A stretch of 38,416 nt of DNA from Nocardiopsis sp. MG754419 (GCF_018207095.1 NZ_QOCZ01000076.1:1-38416); one strand, 5' to 3'; shown: positions 25,021-34,149, counted from the stretch's first letter. Notes: generated by a model not told the origin, from the letters alone. Numbers and translations are program-made.

Positions 25021-26043
25021 TCAGGTGGGGAGGGTGAACGCCGCGTGCAACGCGGTGTCCCGCTCGTCGGCGCCCGCCCGCAACGCCGCCAGCCACGCCG
25101 CGCCGCCCGCAGTGCACCCGGCGGGGAGCACGGGAGAACCCGTGCCCAGGGTGAGCTTGTGCGTCAACGCCTCCCGCACCGGAGCCGAGTGGGCCAGCAC
25201 GCCGCCGGCCAACACCACCGGCCTGCGTTCCCCGGGGATCCGCACCTGGTGCACCGACTGCGCCAGGTGACCGGCCGCGGCGTCCACGATGACCTCGGCC
25301 GCGGCGTCGCCCCGCAGGTGGGCCTCGGTCACCAAGGGCGCGAACGCGGCGAGACCGATCGGGGGCGCGGCCGTGAGCGTCCGGGCGAAGTTGCGCGCGT
25401 GTTCCTCGGGCAGGTGGTCGGTACCGCTCGGCCGTTGCCCGGGGATGACCTGTTTGGCGATGGACCGGGCCAGGGGGCTGAGCTCCACCCCGCGCCCCAG
25501 CTGTCGGGCCGTCTCCCGGGCGGCCTGGTGACCGATCCAGAACGCCGACCCCTCGTCGCCGATCAGCCACCCCATGCCGTCCGCGGACCGTGCCCGGTGC
25601 CGGTTCTCGATCCGGGTGGCGATGGCCCCGGTCCCGGCGATGAGGATGGTCCCGTCGCGTTCGTGGGTGCCCGAGGCGAAGGCCACGACGTCGTCACCGG
25701 TGAACTCCGCCGTGCCGGGGAGCAGACCCGCCTTGGTCAGGGCCCGTTCCAGCCGGGTCCGCACCGTCTCGTCGCGCAGTCCGGAGACCCCGGCCAGCCC
25801 GATGAAGGTCGCGGCCACGGCCTCCCGGGCTCCGGCCCCGGCCCGGTCCAGTGCGGCCCCGATCGCCTCGGTCAGCTGTTCGCCGGCCTGGTCGGGGCCG
25901 TGCGTGTTGGGGTTGGCGCCCCCGGACCACGCCTCACCCAGGCGTGCGCCGGTCACGGTGGTCACCAGGGCGCGGGTCGTGGTGCCTCCGGCGTCCACGC
26001 CCACGACCAGTCCGAGGGAGGAAGGGTTTCGTCGTGTCGTCAC
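25021..26043 (-). CDS. BadF/BadG-type ATPase, probable N-acetylglucosamine kinase (second copy)
   Basis: This protein of about 340 aa has the sugar-kinase ATPase motifs VGVDAGGTTTRAL (phosphate 1), ILIAGTGAIATRI (phosphate 2), GWLIGDEGSAFWIG, and VVLAGGVLAHS (adenosine). It resembles GlcNAc kinases of this family more closely than the copy at 15936, which has a looser first motif (DVGGGGI). It stands alone: the iron-regulated gene follows on the same strand but has its own iron box. The start is uncertain. GTG 26043 is used; GTG 26061 is also possible, and neither has a good ribosome site. Confidence 0.83.
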   Translation of the reverse strand: MTTRRNPSSLGLVVGVDAGGTTTRALVTTVTGARLGEAWSGGANPNTHGPDQAGEQLTEAIGAALDRAGAGAREAVAATFIGLAGVSGLRDETVRTRLERALTKAGLLPGTAEFTGDDVVAFASGTHERDGTILIAGTGAIATRIENRHRARSADGMGWLIGDEGSAFWIGHQAARETARQLGRGVELSPLARSIAKQVIPGQRPSGTDHLPEEHARNFARTLTAAPPIGLAAFAPLVTEAHLRGDAAAEVIVDAAAGHLAQSVHQVRIPGERRPVVLAGGVLAHSAPVREALTHKLTLGTGSPVLPAGCTAGGAAWLAALRAGADERDTALHAAFTLPT

Positions 26044-26380
26044 GCACTGAACGTGCCCCACCCGGGGCCGCCTTACTCACCCGGGCCCGCCCGGGGACGC
26101 CCCCGGGCCCGAGGCGGCCCGCGCAGAGCCGCCGGCCACGGCGGTCGGTGCGCGGTGACGGTGACGCCCGCGGCCGAGGGCACGCGCGGGGGTGCGATCA
26201 CCGCCACCGCGTATACCGGGCACGCGCGCGCACGGCCGAAGGCCGCCTCACACCGTGCCGAGACATCCTTCGGCGGCGTCGTTCCCTGAGCGCCGCGCGG
26301 CCCCGGGAGCGCGCACGCCCTGCGTTCGGGCGCGGGAAAAGGGGTGGCCGCACCCTGGGCCCTGATCCAGAGTGAACGCC
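26044..26380. other. 337-bp gap between the kinase and the first Eis-like gene
   Basis: This is a divergent gap holding both promoters. Only the leader element shared with the second Eis-like gene (26336-26351) stands out. No RNA gene is seen. Confidence 0.5.
26336..26351 (+). promoter_or_regulatory. Leader element shared by the first two Eis-like genes, copy 1
   Basis: The pattern GAAAA, 3 bases, GTGGCCGC occurs exactly 29 bases before the start codon of the first Eis-like gene. The same arrangement with identical spacing precedes the second copy. It may be a promoter element or simply a relic of duplication. Confidence 0.45.
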
Positions 26381-27610
26381 ATGAGCATCACATCCGCCCC
26401 CCGCGCCGACTGGGCCGTCCGGGGCACCACCCCGCAGGAGTTCTCCCGGGTCGTCGACGTCTACGCCGAACCCATGATCGTCTCCGCCGCCGACGAACTG
26501 GAGATCGAACGCTCGCATCCGGTCGCCGAGCACGACCGGATCCTCGTGGCGCTGGACGGCGACCGCATGGTCGGCACCACGGCCGCCTACACCCTGGAGA
26601 TGACCCTGCCGGGTGGACCCCGCTCCGTCGCGGGGATCACCGGTGTGGGGGTCTGGCCCACCCACCGACGGCGCGGTGTCCTGTCGGCCCTGATGCGCCG
26701 GCAACTCGCCGACATCCGCAAGCGCGGTGAACCGGTCGCGACCCTCCACGCCTCCGAAGGCGCGATCTACGGCCGCTTCGGCTTCGGGCCGGCGGTCCGT
26801 GAGCTCTCCGCCCGGATCCGACGCCCCTACGCGGTCCTGGGCGCCGACGCCCACGGAGACCCCGGACTCACCCTGGAACTGTCGCCCGCGGACCGGGTCC
26901 GCGAGACCCTCGCCCACCTGCACCGCGCCGCCGTCCCGGAGCGCATCGGCCTCTTTCGACGCAGCGACGCCTGGTGGGGGCGGGTCCTGCGCACCGGCGC
27001 GACCTGGGCCGCCGTGGTCGCCGACGCCGACGGCCCGCGCGGATACGCCCTCTACGACACGGTGGACGGGTGGGCCGAGGACGGCACCGACGCCACGATC
27101 AAGGTCAAGGAGGTCGTGGCGGCCACCCCCGCCGCCCGCGTCGCCCTGCTCGACCACGTCTTCTCCCGCGACCTCGTCACGCGCGTCTCCTTCCGCGCCC
27201 TCCCGGTCGACGACCCCCTGCTACACCTGCTCGCCGACCGCAACCGCCTGGTGGAGAGCTCCGAGACCTCACTGTGGGTGCGGCTGGTCGACCTCCCCCG
27301 CGCGCTGTCCGAGCGGACCTACACCGCTCCCGTGGACGTGACGGTGGCCGTGTCCGATCGCTACGCCCCCTGGAACACCGGGACCTGGTACCTGAGGGGC
27401 GACACCCGCGCGGCGGAGTGCAGCCGCGTCGTGCACGCCGCCGACCTCACCCTGGACGTCGCCCACCTGGGAACGGTGTACCTGGGAGAGACCTCCCTGA
27501 CCGCGCTGGTCGACGCCGGCGCCGTCACCGAACACACCCCCGGCGCCGCGGCCCGCCTGGACACGGCCCTCCACCGGCCTCGCGCCGCCTTCTGCGGGAC
27601 GGTCTTCTGA
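26381..27610 (+). CDS. Eis-like GNAT N-acetyltransferase, copy 1
   Basis: This 409-aa protein has the Eis layout: an N-terminal GNAT domain with the acetyl-CoA loop VGVWPTHRRRGV (89-100), a second degenerate GNAT domain, and a C-terminal sterol-carrier-protein-like domain. The catalytic Tyr130 is in EGAIYGRFGFG. The chain ends in Phe, whose carboxylate acts as the base in mycobacterial Eis. Mycobacterial Eis acetylates aminoglycosides at several amines and also lysines; substrates here are unknown. ATG 26381 is used; an in-frame GTG 9 bases earlier is possible. This is the first of three consecutive paralogues, 59 bases before the next. Confidence 0.9.
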   Translation: MSITSAPRADWAVRGTTPQEFSRVVDVYAEPMIVSAADELEIERSHPVAEHDRILVALDGDRMVGTTAAYTLEMTLPGGPRSVAGITGVGVWPTHRRRGVLSALMRRQLADIRKRGEPVATLHASEGAIYGRFGFGPAVRELSARIRRPYAVLGADAHGDPGLTLELSPADRVRETLAHLHRAAVPERIGLFRRSDAWWGRVLRTGATWAAVVADADGPRGYALYDTVDGWAEDGTDATIKVKEVVAATPAARVALLDHVFSRDLVTRVSFRALPVDDPLLHLLADRNRLVESSETSLWVRLVDLPRALSERTYTAPVDVTVAVSDRYAPWNTGTWYLRGDTRAAECSRVVHAADLTLDVAHLGTVYLGETSLTALVDAGAVTEHTPGAAARLDTALHRPRAAFCGTVF

Positions 27611-27624
27611 CCGGTCCGGGAACC

Positions 27625-27640
27625 GAAAAACAGTGGCCGC
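27625..27640 (+). promoter_or_regulatory. Leader element shared by the first two Eis-like genes, copy 2
   Basis: GAAAA, 3 bases, GTGGCCGC lies exactly 29 bases before ATG 27670, as it does before copy 1. It is absent before the third gene, which follows after only 17 bases and probably depends on this promoter. Confidence 0.45.
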
Positions 27641-27669
27641 GCCGGCCCGCTTCCTGATAGCCATCGAGC

Positions 27670-28962
27670 ATGACCAACAACCAGCGGGCCGTGCCCGTGA
27701 CCGGGACCCCTCGCGAGTGGACGGTGCGCCACGGAGACCGCGACGACTTCGCCGAGGCGGTCCGTGTCGTCGGATCGGCCCTCTTGGCGGACGATTCCCC
27801 CGACATCATGCTGGAGCGGATGCGCCCCCTCCATGACGCCGAAGGCTACGAGCGGTTCCTCCTCGCGGTGGACGACCGTGAGGGCGGCGACCAGGTGGTC
27901 GGCTCCACCAACCATTTCCCCTTCGAGATGACGCTGCCCGGCGGACCCGTGCCGGTGGCCGGGGTCACCGGTGTGGGGGTGTGGCCCACCCACCGCCGTC
28001 AGGGCGTGTTGGCCTCGCTGATGCGTCGCCAACTCACCGAGATCCACGACGCCGGTGTCCGCTACGCCGCGTTGTGGGCCTCGGAAGGCGCCATCTACGG
28101 GCGGTTCGGTTACGGACCCGCGGCCACCGAGACGTCCATGACCGTGCGACGACCGCACACGGTGCTGCGCGCCGACGCGCCCCGGGACCCGCACCTGCGG
28201 ATCGTGCTGTCCGAGCCCGAGACCGTCCGCGCCGACCTGGCCCGGGTGCACCGCGAGGAGGCCGCCGGCCGTCTCGGCCAGTTCCAGCGTTCCCAGGCCT
28301 GGTGGGACCGGCAACTCGCCGACGGACCCCGTCAGCGCGGTGACAAGGGACCCCTGATGGCCGTCGTCGTCCGCGACGCCGACGGACCGCGCGGGTACGC
28401 CCTGTACCGCACCAAGGGCGTCTGGGGCGAACACGGTGCCCAGGGCGAGGTCCACGTTCGGGAGTTCACCGCCACCACGCCCACCGCACGGGTCGCGCTG
28501 CTGGAACACCTGTTCGGCCGCGACCTCACCGCCACGGTGGAGTTCGTGTTCCTGCCGACGGACACACCGATCCCGCACCTGGTAGTCGACCCCCAACGCC
28601 TCGTGACCACGCCGCACACCTCGTTGTGGATCCGCCTGGTGGACGTGCCCGGGGCGCTGCGCGAACGCACCTACGCCGTGCCCTTCTCCACGGTCGTCGA
28701 GGTCACCGACCGCCACGCCCCCTGGAACGCCGGCCGCTGGCACGTGAAGGCCGACACCGACGGCGCCCGGGTGGAGGCCACCGAGGCCGCCCCCGACCTG
28801 TCCCTGGACGTCTCCCACCTGGGCGCGGCCCACCTGGGTCAGGTCCCGCTGACCGGGTACCTGAACGCCGGCCTCATCACCGAGCACACCCCGGGTACCG
28901 TCGCGTCGCTGGACACCGCACTGCATCGCGTCGACGCGCCGCTCAGCGGGGTCGTCTTCTGA
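27670..28962 (+). CDS. Eis-like GNAT N-acetyltransferase, copy 2
   Basis: This 430-aa paralogue has the same three-domain Eis layout. The acetyl-CoA loop is VGVWPTHRRQGV (102-113), the catalytic Tyr143 is in EGAIYGRFGYG, and the C-terminal residue is Phe. Compared with copy 1 it has a longer N-terminal region and a short insertion before the first GNAT strand. The central segments (APWNAGRWHVK, TEHTPGTVASLDTALHR) are clearly related to both neighbours. The start is ATG 27670, with only a weak ribosome site. Confidence 0.9.
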   Translation: MTNNQRAVPVTGTPREWTVRHGDRDDFAEAVRVVGSALLADDSPDIMLERMRPLHDAEGYERFLLAVDDREGGDQVVGSTNHFPFEMTLPGGPVPVAGVTGVGVWPTHRRQGVLASLMRRQLTEIHDAGVRYAALWASEGAIYGRFGYGPAATETSMTVRRPHTVLRADAPRDPHLRIVLSEPETVRADLARVHREEAAGRLGQFQRSQAWWDRQLADGPRQRGDKGPLMAVVVRDADGPRGYALYRTKGVWGEHGAQGEVHVREFTATTPTARVALLEHLFGRDLTATVEFVFLPTDTPIPHLVVDPQRLVTTPHTSLWIRLVDVPGALRERTYAVPFSTVVEVTDRHAPWNAGRWHVKADTDGARVEATEAAPDLSLDVSHLGAAHLGQVPLTGYLNAGLITEHTPGTVASLDTALHRVDAPLSGVVF

Positions 28963-28979
28963 GTGAGGGAGGAACACCG

Positions 28980-30290
28980 ATGACGGCCGGGGCCGCACGG
29001 GACGTGGACCAGCGCGGATGGTGGATCCGGCCGGCCGGAGCGGGGGATTTCCGCGCCGTCGTCGAGGTGGTGGGCGAGGCCCTCCTGTCCTCGAACGGCT
29101 TCGAGGCCTCCCTGGAGCGACAGGCCGCCCTCCGGGCCGAGTCCGGCTTCGATCGTCTCCTAGTCGCGGTGGAGACGGCCGGGCCGGACGAGGACGGGGA
29201 ACGGGTCGTGGGTCGGGAACGTGTCATCGGCTCCGCCGACGCCCACCCCTTCCGTATGCGCCTGCCCGGGGGTGTGCGTCCGGTGGCCGGGGTGGCCGGT
29301 GTGGGGGTCTGGCCCACACGTCGTCGGCGGGGCGTACTGACCGCCCTGATGCGCCGGCAACTCTCCGACCTCCGGGACCGGGACGAGAAGGTGGCCGTCC
29401 TGTGGGCGTCCGAGGGCGCCATCTACGGGCGCTTCGGCTACGCCCCCGCCACCGAGGGGTTCGAGGCGAGCCTGTCGGTCCCGCGCACCCGGCTGCGTCC
29501 CGACGCGCCCCGTGACCACGCCCTGGTCACCGAGCTCGGGCGGGTCCCTCGGGCCCGGGCCGACCTCGAACGGGTGCACGCCCGCGAGGCGGCCCGCCGG
29601 ACCGGTCGCATCGGACGTTCGTCGGCGTTCTGGGACGACCTCCTGCGCGACACCCCGGACGAACGCGACGGCCGGAGCGCGCTCAAGGCCGTCGTGGTCT
29701 CCGCGCCCGAGGGGCCCCAGGGGTACGCCCTGTACCGGACCCTGAACAAGTGGCGGGACGGCGGCGCGGCGTGCGAGGTGCACGTTCGTGACATCGTCGC
29801 CCTCACCCCCGCGGCCCGGACCGCCCTGTGCGCACACCTGCTGTCCCGGGACCTCGTGGAGCGGGTCGTCTTCGACGCCGTTCCGGGGGACGACCCCCTG
29901 CGTCACCTCGTGACCGACCCGCACCGCGTGGTCACCCGGTTCGACGACGCCCTGTGGCTGCGCCTGGTGGATCTGCCCGGTGCGCTGCGCGAGCGTTCCT
30001 ACGCCGCACCGGTGGACACGGTGTTGGAGGTGGGCGACACCCACGCCCCGTGGAACGCCGGGCGGTGGCGACTGCGGGCCGACCGTTCCGGCGCGATCTG
30101 CGAACGGACCGACGCGAGCCCGGACCTGACCCTGGACACCTCCCCTCTGGCCGCCGCGTACCTGGGCGGCCACACGCTCACCGGTCACCTCCGGGCGGGT
30201 CTGATCGCCGAGCACACCCCCGACGCCGCGGCGCTCCTGGACCTGGCCCTGACCCTTCCCGAGGCCCCCTTCTGCGACCTGGACTTCTGA
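28980..30290 (+). CDS. Eis-like GNAT N-acetyltransferase, copy 3
   Basis: This 436-aa third paralogue has its acetyl-CoA loop at VGVWPTRRRRGV, catalytic Tyr149 in EGAIYGRFGYA and a C-terminal Phe (DLDF). It starts at ATG 28980 with a good GAGGGAGGA site, only 17 bases after copy 2, so the two are co-transcribed. It differs most in the substrate-facing insert near residues 68-83 (acidic, EDGERVV). A hairpin 10 bases downstream closes the array. Confidence 0.9.
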   Translation: MTAGAARDVDQRGWWIRPAGAGDFRAVVEVVGEALLSSNGFEASLERQAALRAESGFDRLLVAVETAGPDEDGERVVGRERVIGSADAHPFRMRLPGGVRPVAGVAGVGVWPTRRRRGVLTALMRRQLSDLRDRDEKVAVLWASEGAIYGRFGYAPATEGFEASLSVPRTRLRPDAPRDHALVTELGRVPRARADLERVHAREAARRTGRIGRSSAFWDDLLRDTPDERDGRSALKAVVVSAPEGPQGYALYRTLNKWRDGGAACEVHVRDIVALTPAARTALCAHLLSRDLVERVVFDAVPGDDPLRHLVTDPHRVVTRFDDALWLRLVDLPGALRERSYAAPVDTVLEVGDTHAPWNAGRWRLRADRSGAICERTDASPDLTLDTSPLAAAYLGGHTLTGHLRAGLIAEHTPDAAALLDLALTLPEAPFCDLDF

Positions 30291-30300
30291 CACCGCCCCT

Positions 30301-30324
30301 GGACCCCGAGGACGGTCGGGGACC
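30301..30324 (+). terminator. Hairpin after the Eis-like array
   Basis: GGACCCCGA and TCGGGGACC form a stem with a single A-A mismatch around a 6-nt loop, 10 bases after the third stop. A further perfect palindrome, ACGGGGCCCCGT, is at 30355-30366. Confidence 0.5.
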
Positions 30325-30515
30325 CGGCACGTGTCGGGGATCCCCCACGGGGCGACGGGGCCCCGTACGGCGGTGTGCGGCCGGAGCCCGCCGCCGGCCC
30401 GGCGAACGGGCGGCGTTCCCGACGGTGCCGGGGACCCGGCATGTCGTGCCCCGCCCCGCGGAAGAGGCGTGTCACCATCGTCAGGACCCGAATCCCCTCC
30501 GAGCCAGGGAGCGAA

Positions 30516-30974
30516 ATGACCGCGCACCAGATCCTCGAGGGCGAGTACCAGCCCAGTTCCGCCAAGTGGGTCCGTGACCAGGTGGAGTTGTACGAGCGCA
30601 CCGGTGGCCGCGAGGGCGACACCCTCATGGACACCGGCATGCCCGTCATCATCCTCACCAGCCGCGGGCGCAAGAGCGGCAAGGTCCGCAAGGTCGCCCT
30701 CATGAAGGTCGAGCACGACGGTGAGCACGCCGTGATCGGCTCCCAGGGCGGGGCGCCCGAACACCCCGACTGGGTGCACAACCTGCGCGCCGCCCCCGAC
30801 GAGGTCGCCCTCCAGGACGGCCCCGAACCCTTCGCGGCGCACGCCCGCGAGGTCGAGGGCGACGAACGCGCCCTCTGGTGGGACCGGGCCGTGGCCGCCT
30901 ACCCGCCCTACGCCGACTACCAGAAGAAGACCGAACGGCACATCCCGGTGTTCGTCATCTCCCGCTCGGGCTGA
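30516..30974 (+). CDS. Deazaflavin (F420)-dependent nitroreductase family protein (Ddn/DUF385)
   Basis: This 152-aa split-beta-barrel protein is of the Ddn/DUF385 family. The F420-binding signature is visible as TSRGRKSGKVRKVALMKVE, followed by GSQGG and HPDWVHNLRA. The family uses reduced coenzyme F420 to reduce quinones or other acceptors at the membrane or in the cytosol. ATG 30516 is chosen because AGGGAG precedes it and the upstream in-frame reading is Arg/Pro-rich. Its 3' end overlaps the convergent small AtuA-type gene by 20 bases. Confidence 0.9.
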   Translation: MTAHQILEGEYQPSSAKWVRDQVELYERTGGREGDTLMDTGMPVIILTSRGRKSGKVRKVALMKVEHDGEHAVIGSQGGAPEHPDWVHNLRAAPDEVALQDGPEPFAAHAREVEGDERALWWDRAVAAYPPYADYQKKTERHIPVFVISRSG

Positions 30975-31317
30975 CCGGACGACCCTCCGACCCGGCCCGG
31001 CCCCCGGGCAGCGCCACCCGCGCGCCCAGGAGCCGGCCGGCCAGGGTCTTGCCGTGGGTGTCCAGGTGGACCGACGTGGTCACGGTGTCGTCCCAGGCCC
31101 GGGCGCACACGACGATCAACGCCCGCAGCCCGTCCACGCGGTGCACCTCCACCGGGCCCCGCACCCGATCCGCCAGGACCTCACGCACCAGGTCCGGCGT
31201 CACCACCTCACAGAGCACCGGATACCAGTGCTCCTCACGGGCGATGACGGCGATCGTGTTGAGGTTGCCCTTGTCACCGGCCCTGGCGTGCGCGATCTCG
31301 CGCAGTGGCACGCTCAT
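30955..31317 (-). CDS. Small AtuA C-terminal-like domain protein
   Basis: This 120-aa protein begins with the segment REIAHARAGDKGNLNTIAVI, typical of the ferredoxin-fold domain found at the C-terminus of longer AtuA proteins or as a separate partner. It is translated from ATG 31317, overlapping the stop of the large AtuA gene (ATGA), so the two polypeptides should be made together and likely form one complex. The biochemical role is not known. It is the third gene of a CitMHS-AtuA-small operon. Confidence 0.83.
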   Translation of the reverse strand: MSVPLREIAHARAGDKGNLNTIAVIAREEHWYPVLCEVVTPDLVREVLADRVRGPVEVHRVDGLRALIVVCARAWDDTVTTSVHLDTHGKTLAGRLLGARVALPGGRAGSEGRPVSPSGR

Positions 31318-32621
31318 CGTGTCTCCGTTCCGACGAAGGTGGTGTGGGGGGTGACCTGGTCGCGCCCCACCGTGGTCGAGAGGATCCCGATCACCTCGGC
31401 GCTGCGGGTGCGCACCCCGCCGCCCCCGGCGGGTCCGCACGTGTACAGCGCGGTGACCTCCTCCTCGACGGCCTGTGCCACGGCGCGGTCCGGGCCCAGC
31501 CCCGCCACCCGGAGCCGGCTCTCGCCCACCTCGGTGGGGTCGTCGGCGCCGCCGATGACGTCCACCCGTACCGGGAGCACACCCGTCAGACGTTCGCGCA
31601 CCACCTCTCCGGCCAGCAGGGCGCGCGCCCGCGCGCCCGGTCCGGCGTAGGAGATCTCGCCCTCGCCCCGGAACCCCGCCCGGTGACCGACACTCACCTT
31701 GAGCCGGTCGGGCCGGACCCGGCCGCGCGCCCCCGCGACCCTCACCCGGTCCGGACCCACCTCCTGCGCGCGCACCCCGGTCAGGTCCAGGGTCACGTCC
31801 GGGGTCAGGTAGGCGGTGGGGTCGGTCACCTCGTACGTCAGCTGTTCGGTCACGGTCCTGCGGTCCACTCGACCACCGGTCCCGGGGAGTTTGGTGACGA
31901 CCGCGGTGCCGTCCACGGCGACCTCCGCCAGCGGGAAGCCCAGGTGCGCCGGGTCCGGGACCTCCTGCATCCCCGGATCGGCGAAGTAGCCCCCGGTGAC
32001 CTGCCCGGCGCACTCCAAGAGGTGACCGATCAGGGTGCCCGCGGCGAGCAGCCCGGTGTCCTCCGGGTCCCAGCCCAGGGAGTCCAGCAACGGGGCCAGG
32101 AACAGCGAGGGGTCGGCCGCCCGGCCCGCGATGACGACGTCGGCGCCCTCGCGCAGGGCCGGCAGGAGGGCGTCGACCCCCAGGTAGGCGTTGGCCGAGA
32201 CCAGCTCGCCGTGCGCCTCCAGGGGCCGACCGTCCTCCCAGGCCGGGGCCGTGCGGTCGATCCGGTCGAGGACGTCGTCACCGGTGACGGCCGCGACCCT
32301 GGGCGCGACCCCGTGTTCGCGGGCCAGCCCCCACGCCATGCGCGCCGCCCCCACCGGGTCGGCCGCCCCGGCGTTGGTCACCAACCGAGTGCCGTGACGG
32401 GCCAGGGGCTCCAACAACAGTTCCAGGCGCCGGCGCAGCAGCGGATCGTGGCCGGGGCCGGAGCCGTCGGTCGAGCGCAGGGAGGCCAGCGACACCGTCC
32501 TCTCGCCCAGGCACTCCAGGACCAGTGTGTCGAGTCCACCCCGTTCCACGAGGTCGACGGCGGGTTCGAGGCGGTCGCCCGCGAACCCCGCTCCGCAGCC
32601 GAGACGAACGACGTCGGGCAC
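31314..32621 (-). CDS. AtuA family (DUF1446) protein
   Basis: This is a 435-aa protein of the acyclic terpene utilisation AtuA / DUF1446 family. It starts with the family's Gly-rich LGCGAGFAGDRLEPA and contains the conserved AGRAADPSLFLAP and TGGYFADPG segments. AtuA lies in the citronellol/geraniol catabolic cluster of Pseudomonas, but its reaction has not been settled; a role in hydroxy-acid or acyl-CoA handling is speculation. GTG 32621 has GGAG 8 bases upstream. It is flanked by a CitMHS transporter and the small partner gene, with no acyl-CoA carboxylase nearby, so terpene degradation is not implied. Confidence 0.85.
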   Translation of the reverse strand: MPDVVRLGCGAGFAGDRLEPAVDLVERGGLDTLVLECLGERTVSLASLRSTDGSGPGHDPLLRRRLELLLEPLARHGTRLVTNAGAADPVGAARMAWGLAREHGVAPRVAAVTGDDVLDRIDRTAPAWEDGRPLEAHGELVSANAYLGVDALLPALREGADVVIAGRAADPSLFLAPLLDSLGWDPEDTGLLAAGTLIGHLLECAGQVTGGYFADPGMQEVPDPAHLGFPLAEVAVDGTAVVTKLPGTGGRVDRRTVTEQLTYEVTDPTAYLTPDVTLDLTGVRAQEVGPDRVRVAGARGRVRPDRLKVSVGHRAGFRGEGEISYAGPGARARALLAGEVVRERLTGVLPVRVDVIGGADDPTEVGESRLRVAGLGPDRAVAQAVEEEVTALYTCGPAGGGGVRTRSAEVIGILSTTVGRDQVTPHTTFVGTETR

Positions 32622-32667
32622 GTGTACTCCTTCGATTCCGGTGACGTGTGGTCGGTTTCCTGACGGC

Positions 32668-34071
32668 TCAGGAGACCCACAGCGGGATGACGCCCATGGC
32701 CGCTCCCGCGCCGAAGACCACGAGGCCAACCAGCCAGGCCCACGGCAGCAGGAAGCGGATGTGCGAACCGATGGAGACCCCGCACAGCCCCACCAGCAGG
32801 TAGAAGGACCCGGTCATCGGGCTGATCGGGAAGCCCACGGTCTCCTGTCCGGTGATGGAGGCCTGGGCCACGTGCAGCGGTTCCACCCCGAAGCCCTCGC
32901 CCACGGCCGCCAGCACCGGCATCACCGCGAAGTAGTAGGCGTCGGGGCCGAAGATCAGGCTCATCGGCACGGCGAGCACCCCGATGAGCAGAGGCAGACC
33001 CGGGCCCAGGAACGAGGGCATCACCCCGGTCATGGACTCGGCCATGGCCTGGATCATCCCGCTCTCCTCCATGACCCCCAGGAAGACACCCGCAGACAGG
33101 AGCGTGCTGGCCATGAGGATCGCCCCCTTGGCGTGGGCGTCGATGCGGTCGGTCTGCTCCTTCATCCCGGGGTAGTTCAGGACCAGGGCGATGACTAGGG
33201 CCAACATGAAGACCAGTTCCGGGGGCAGCACGCCCGAGATCAGCATGCCCACGGTCGCCAGCGTCAGCAGCGCGTTGAACCAGTACAGGCGCGGACGCAA
33301 CAGGTGGGGGTTCTCGGACTCGTACGCGGGCGGGCGGACCGACCCCTGGTCCGAGTCGTGCTCCCGCGGCGCGTCCGATCCCTCCACGTCCGATCCGCCC
33401 GGCGCGTGGTCACCGCCACCGACCCGGCTCGGCGTCGGTTCCCGGTCCGGCGTCGCGCCGATCCGGTTCCGCTCGCGCACACCCAGGTAGTAGGCGATGG
33501 CCACACAGGTGACCATGCCGATGATCTGCGCGGGGATCAGCGGGGCCCACAGGTCGTTGGCGGGGATGCCGGTGGCGGTCGCCGCGCGTGCGGTGGGTCC
33601 GCCCCAGGGGACGATGTTCATGACGCCCGCGCCCAGGCCGGTGAGCGCGGCCAGGATCAGCCGCCGCATGCCCAGAGCGTCGTAGAGCGGCAGCATCGCC
33701 GGGACGGTGATGAGGAACGTGGTGGCCCCGGCGCCGTCCAGGTGCGCCGCCATCGCCAGTACGACCGTGGCCACCGCGATGGTCACCGGGTTGTTGCCGG
33801 CGAACCGCAGCACCCGGCGGACGATGGGATCGAACAGTCCGGCGTCGCGCATCACCCCGAAGAAGAGGATCGCGAAGACGAACATCGCCGTGGTCGCCGC
33901 GACCCCGCCGATGCCCGCTCCGACGAACGCGGCGACCTCACCGGGCCCGAAGCCCATGAGGAACGCCGCGGTGACGGGCACACCGATGAGCGCGACCACG
34001 GCGCCCACACGGTTGGACAGCAACAGTGCGAGTACGACGGCGATCGTCGCGAATCCCATGACGGTCAGCAT
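32668..34071 (-). CDS. CitMHS family citrate/carboxylate-proton symporter
   Basis: This 467-aa inner-membrane protein has about 11-12 hydrophobic segments and a hydrophilic, acidic loop near 210-255 (GGGDHAPGGSDVEGSDAP). Features such as AAHLDGAGATTFLITVPAM and FGPDAYYFAVMPVL are characteristic of CitM/CitH-type transporters, which take up metal-citrate complexes with protons. It is first in the operon with the two AtuA-type genes, suggesting uptake of the carboxylate they process. ATG 34071 has GAGGAG upstream. The divergent LysR gene probably activates it. Confidence 0.9.
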   Translation of the reverse strand: MLTVMGFATIAVVLALLLSNRVGAVVALIGVPVTAAFLMGFGPGEVAAFVGAGIGGVAATTAMFVFAILFFGVMRDAGLFDPIVRRVLRFAGNNPVTIAVATVVLAMAAHLDGAGATTFLITVPAMLPLYDALGMRRLILAALTGLGAGVMNIVPWGGPTARAATATGIPANDLWAPLIPAQIIGMVTCVAIAYYLGVRERNRIGATPDREPTPSRVGGGDHAPGGSDVEGSDAPREHDSDQGSVRPPAYESENPHLLRPRLYWFNALLTLATVGMLISGVLPPELVFMLALVIALVLNYPGMKEQTDRIDAHAKGAILMASTLLSAGVFLGVMEESGMIQAMAESMTGVMPSFLGPGLPLLIGVLAVPMSLIFGPDAYYFAVMPVLAAVGEGFGVEPLHVAQASITGQETVGFPISPMTGSFYLLVGLCGVSIGSHIRFLLPWAWLVGLVVFGAGAAMGVIPLWVS

Positions 34072-34149
34072 GGAGGGGCTCCTCGGTTCCAGGGGGTGTG
34101 GCGCGGGCCACACGCCCCATGTTTCCCCCCAGTTTCGTTGCCTGTCCAG

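Noticed and set aside
26336..30324. A horizontally acquired resistance island around the Eis-like genes
   Set aside because: Base composition and codon use match the neighbours and no integrase, transposase or flanking repeat is seen; local duplication is simpler.
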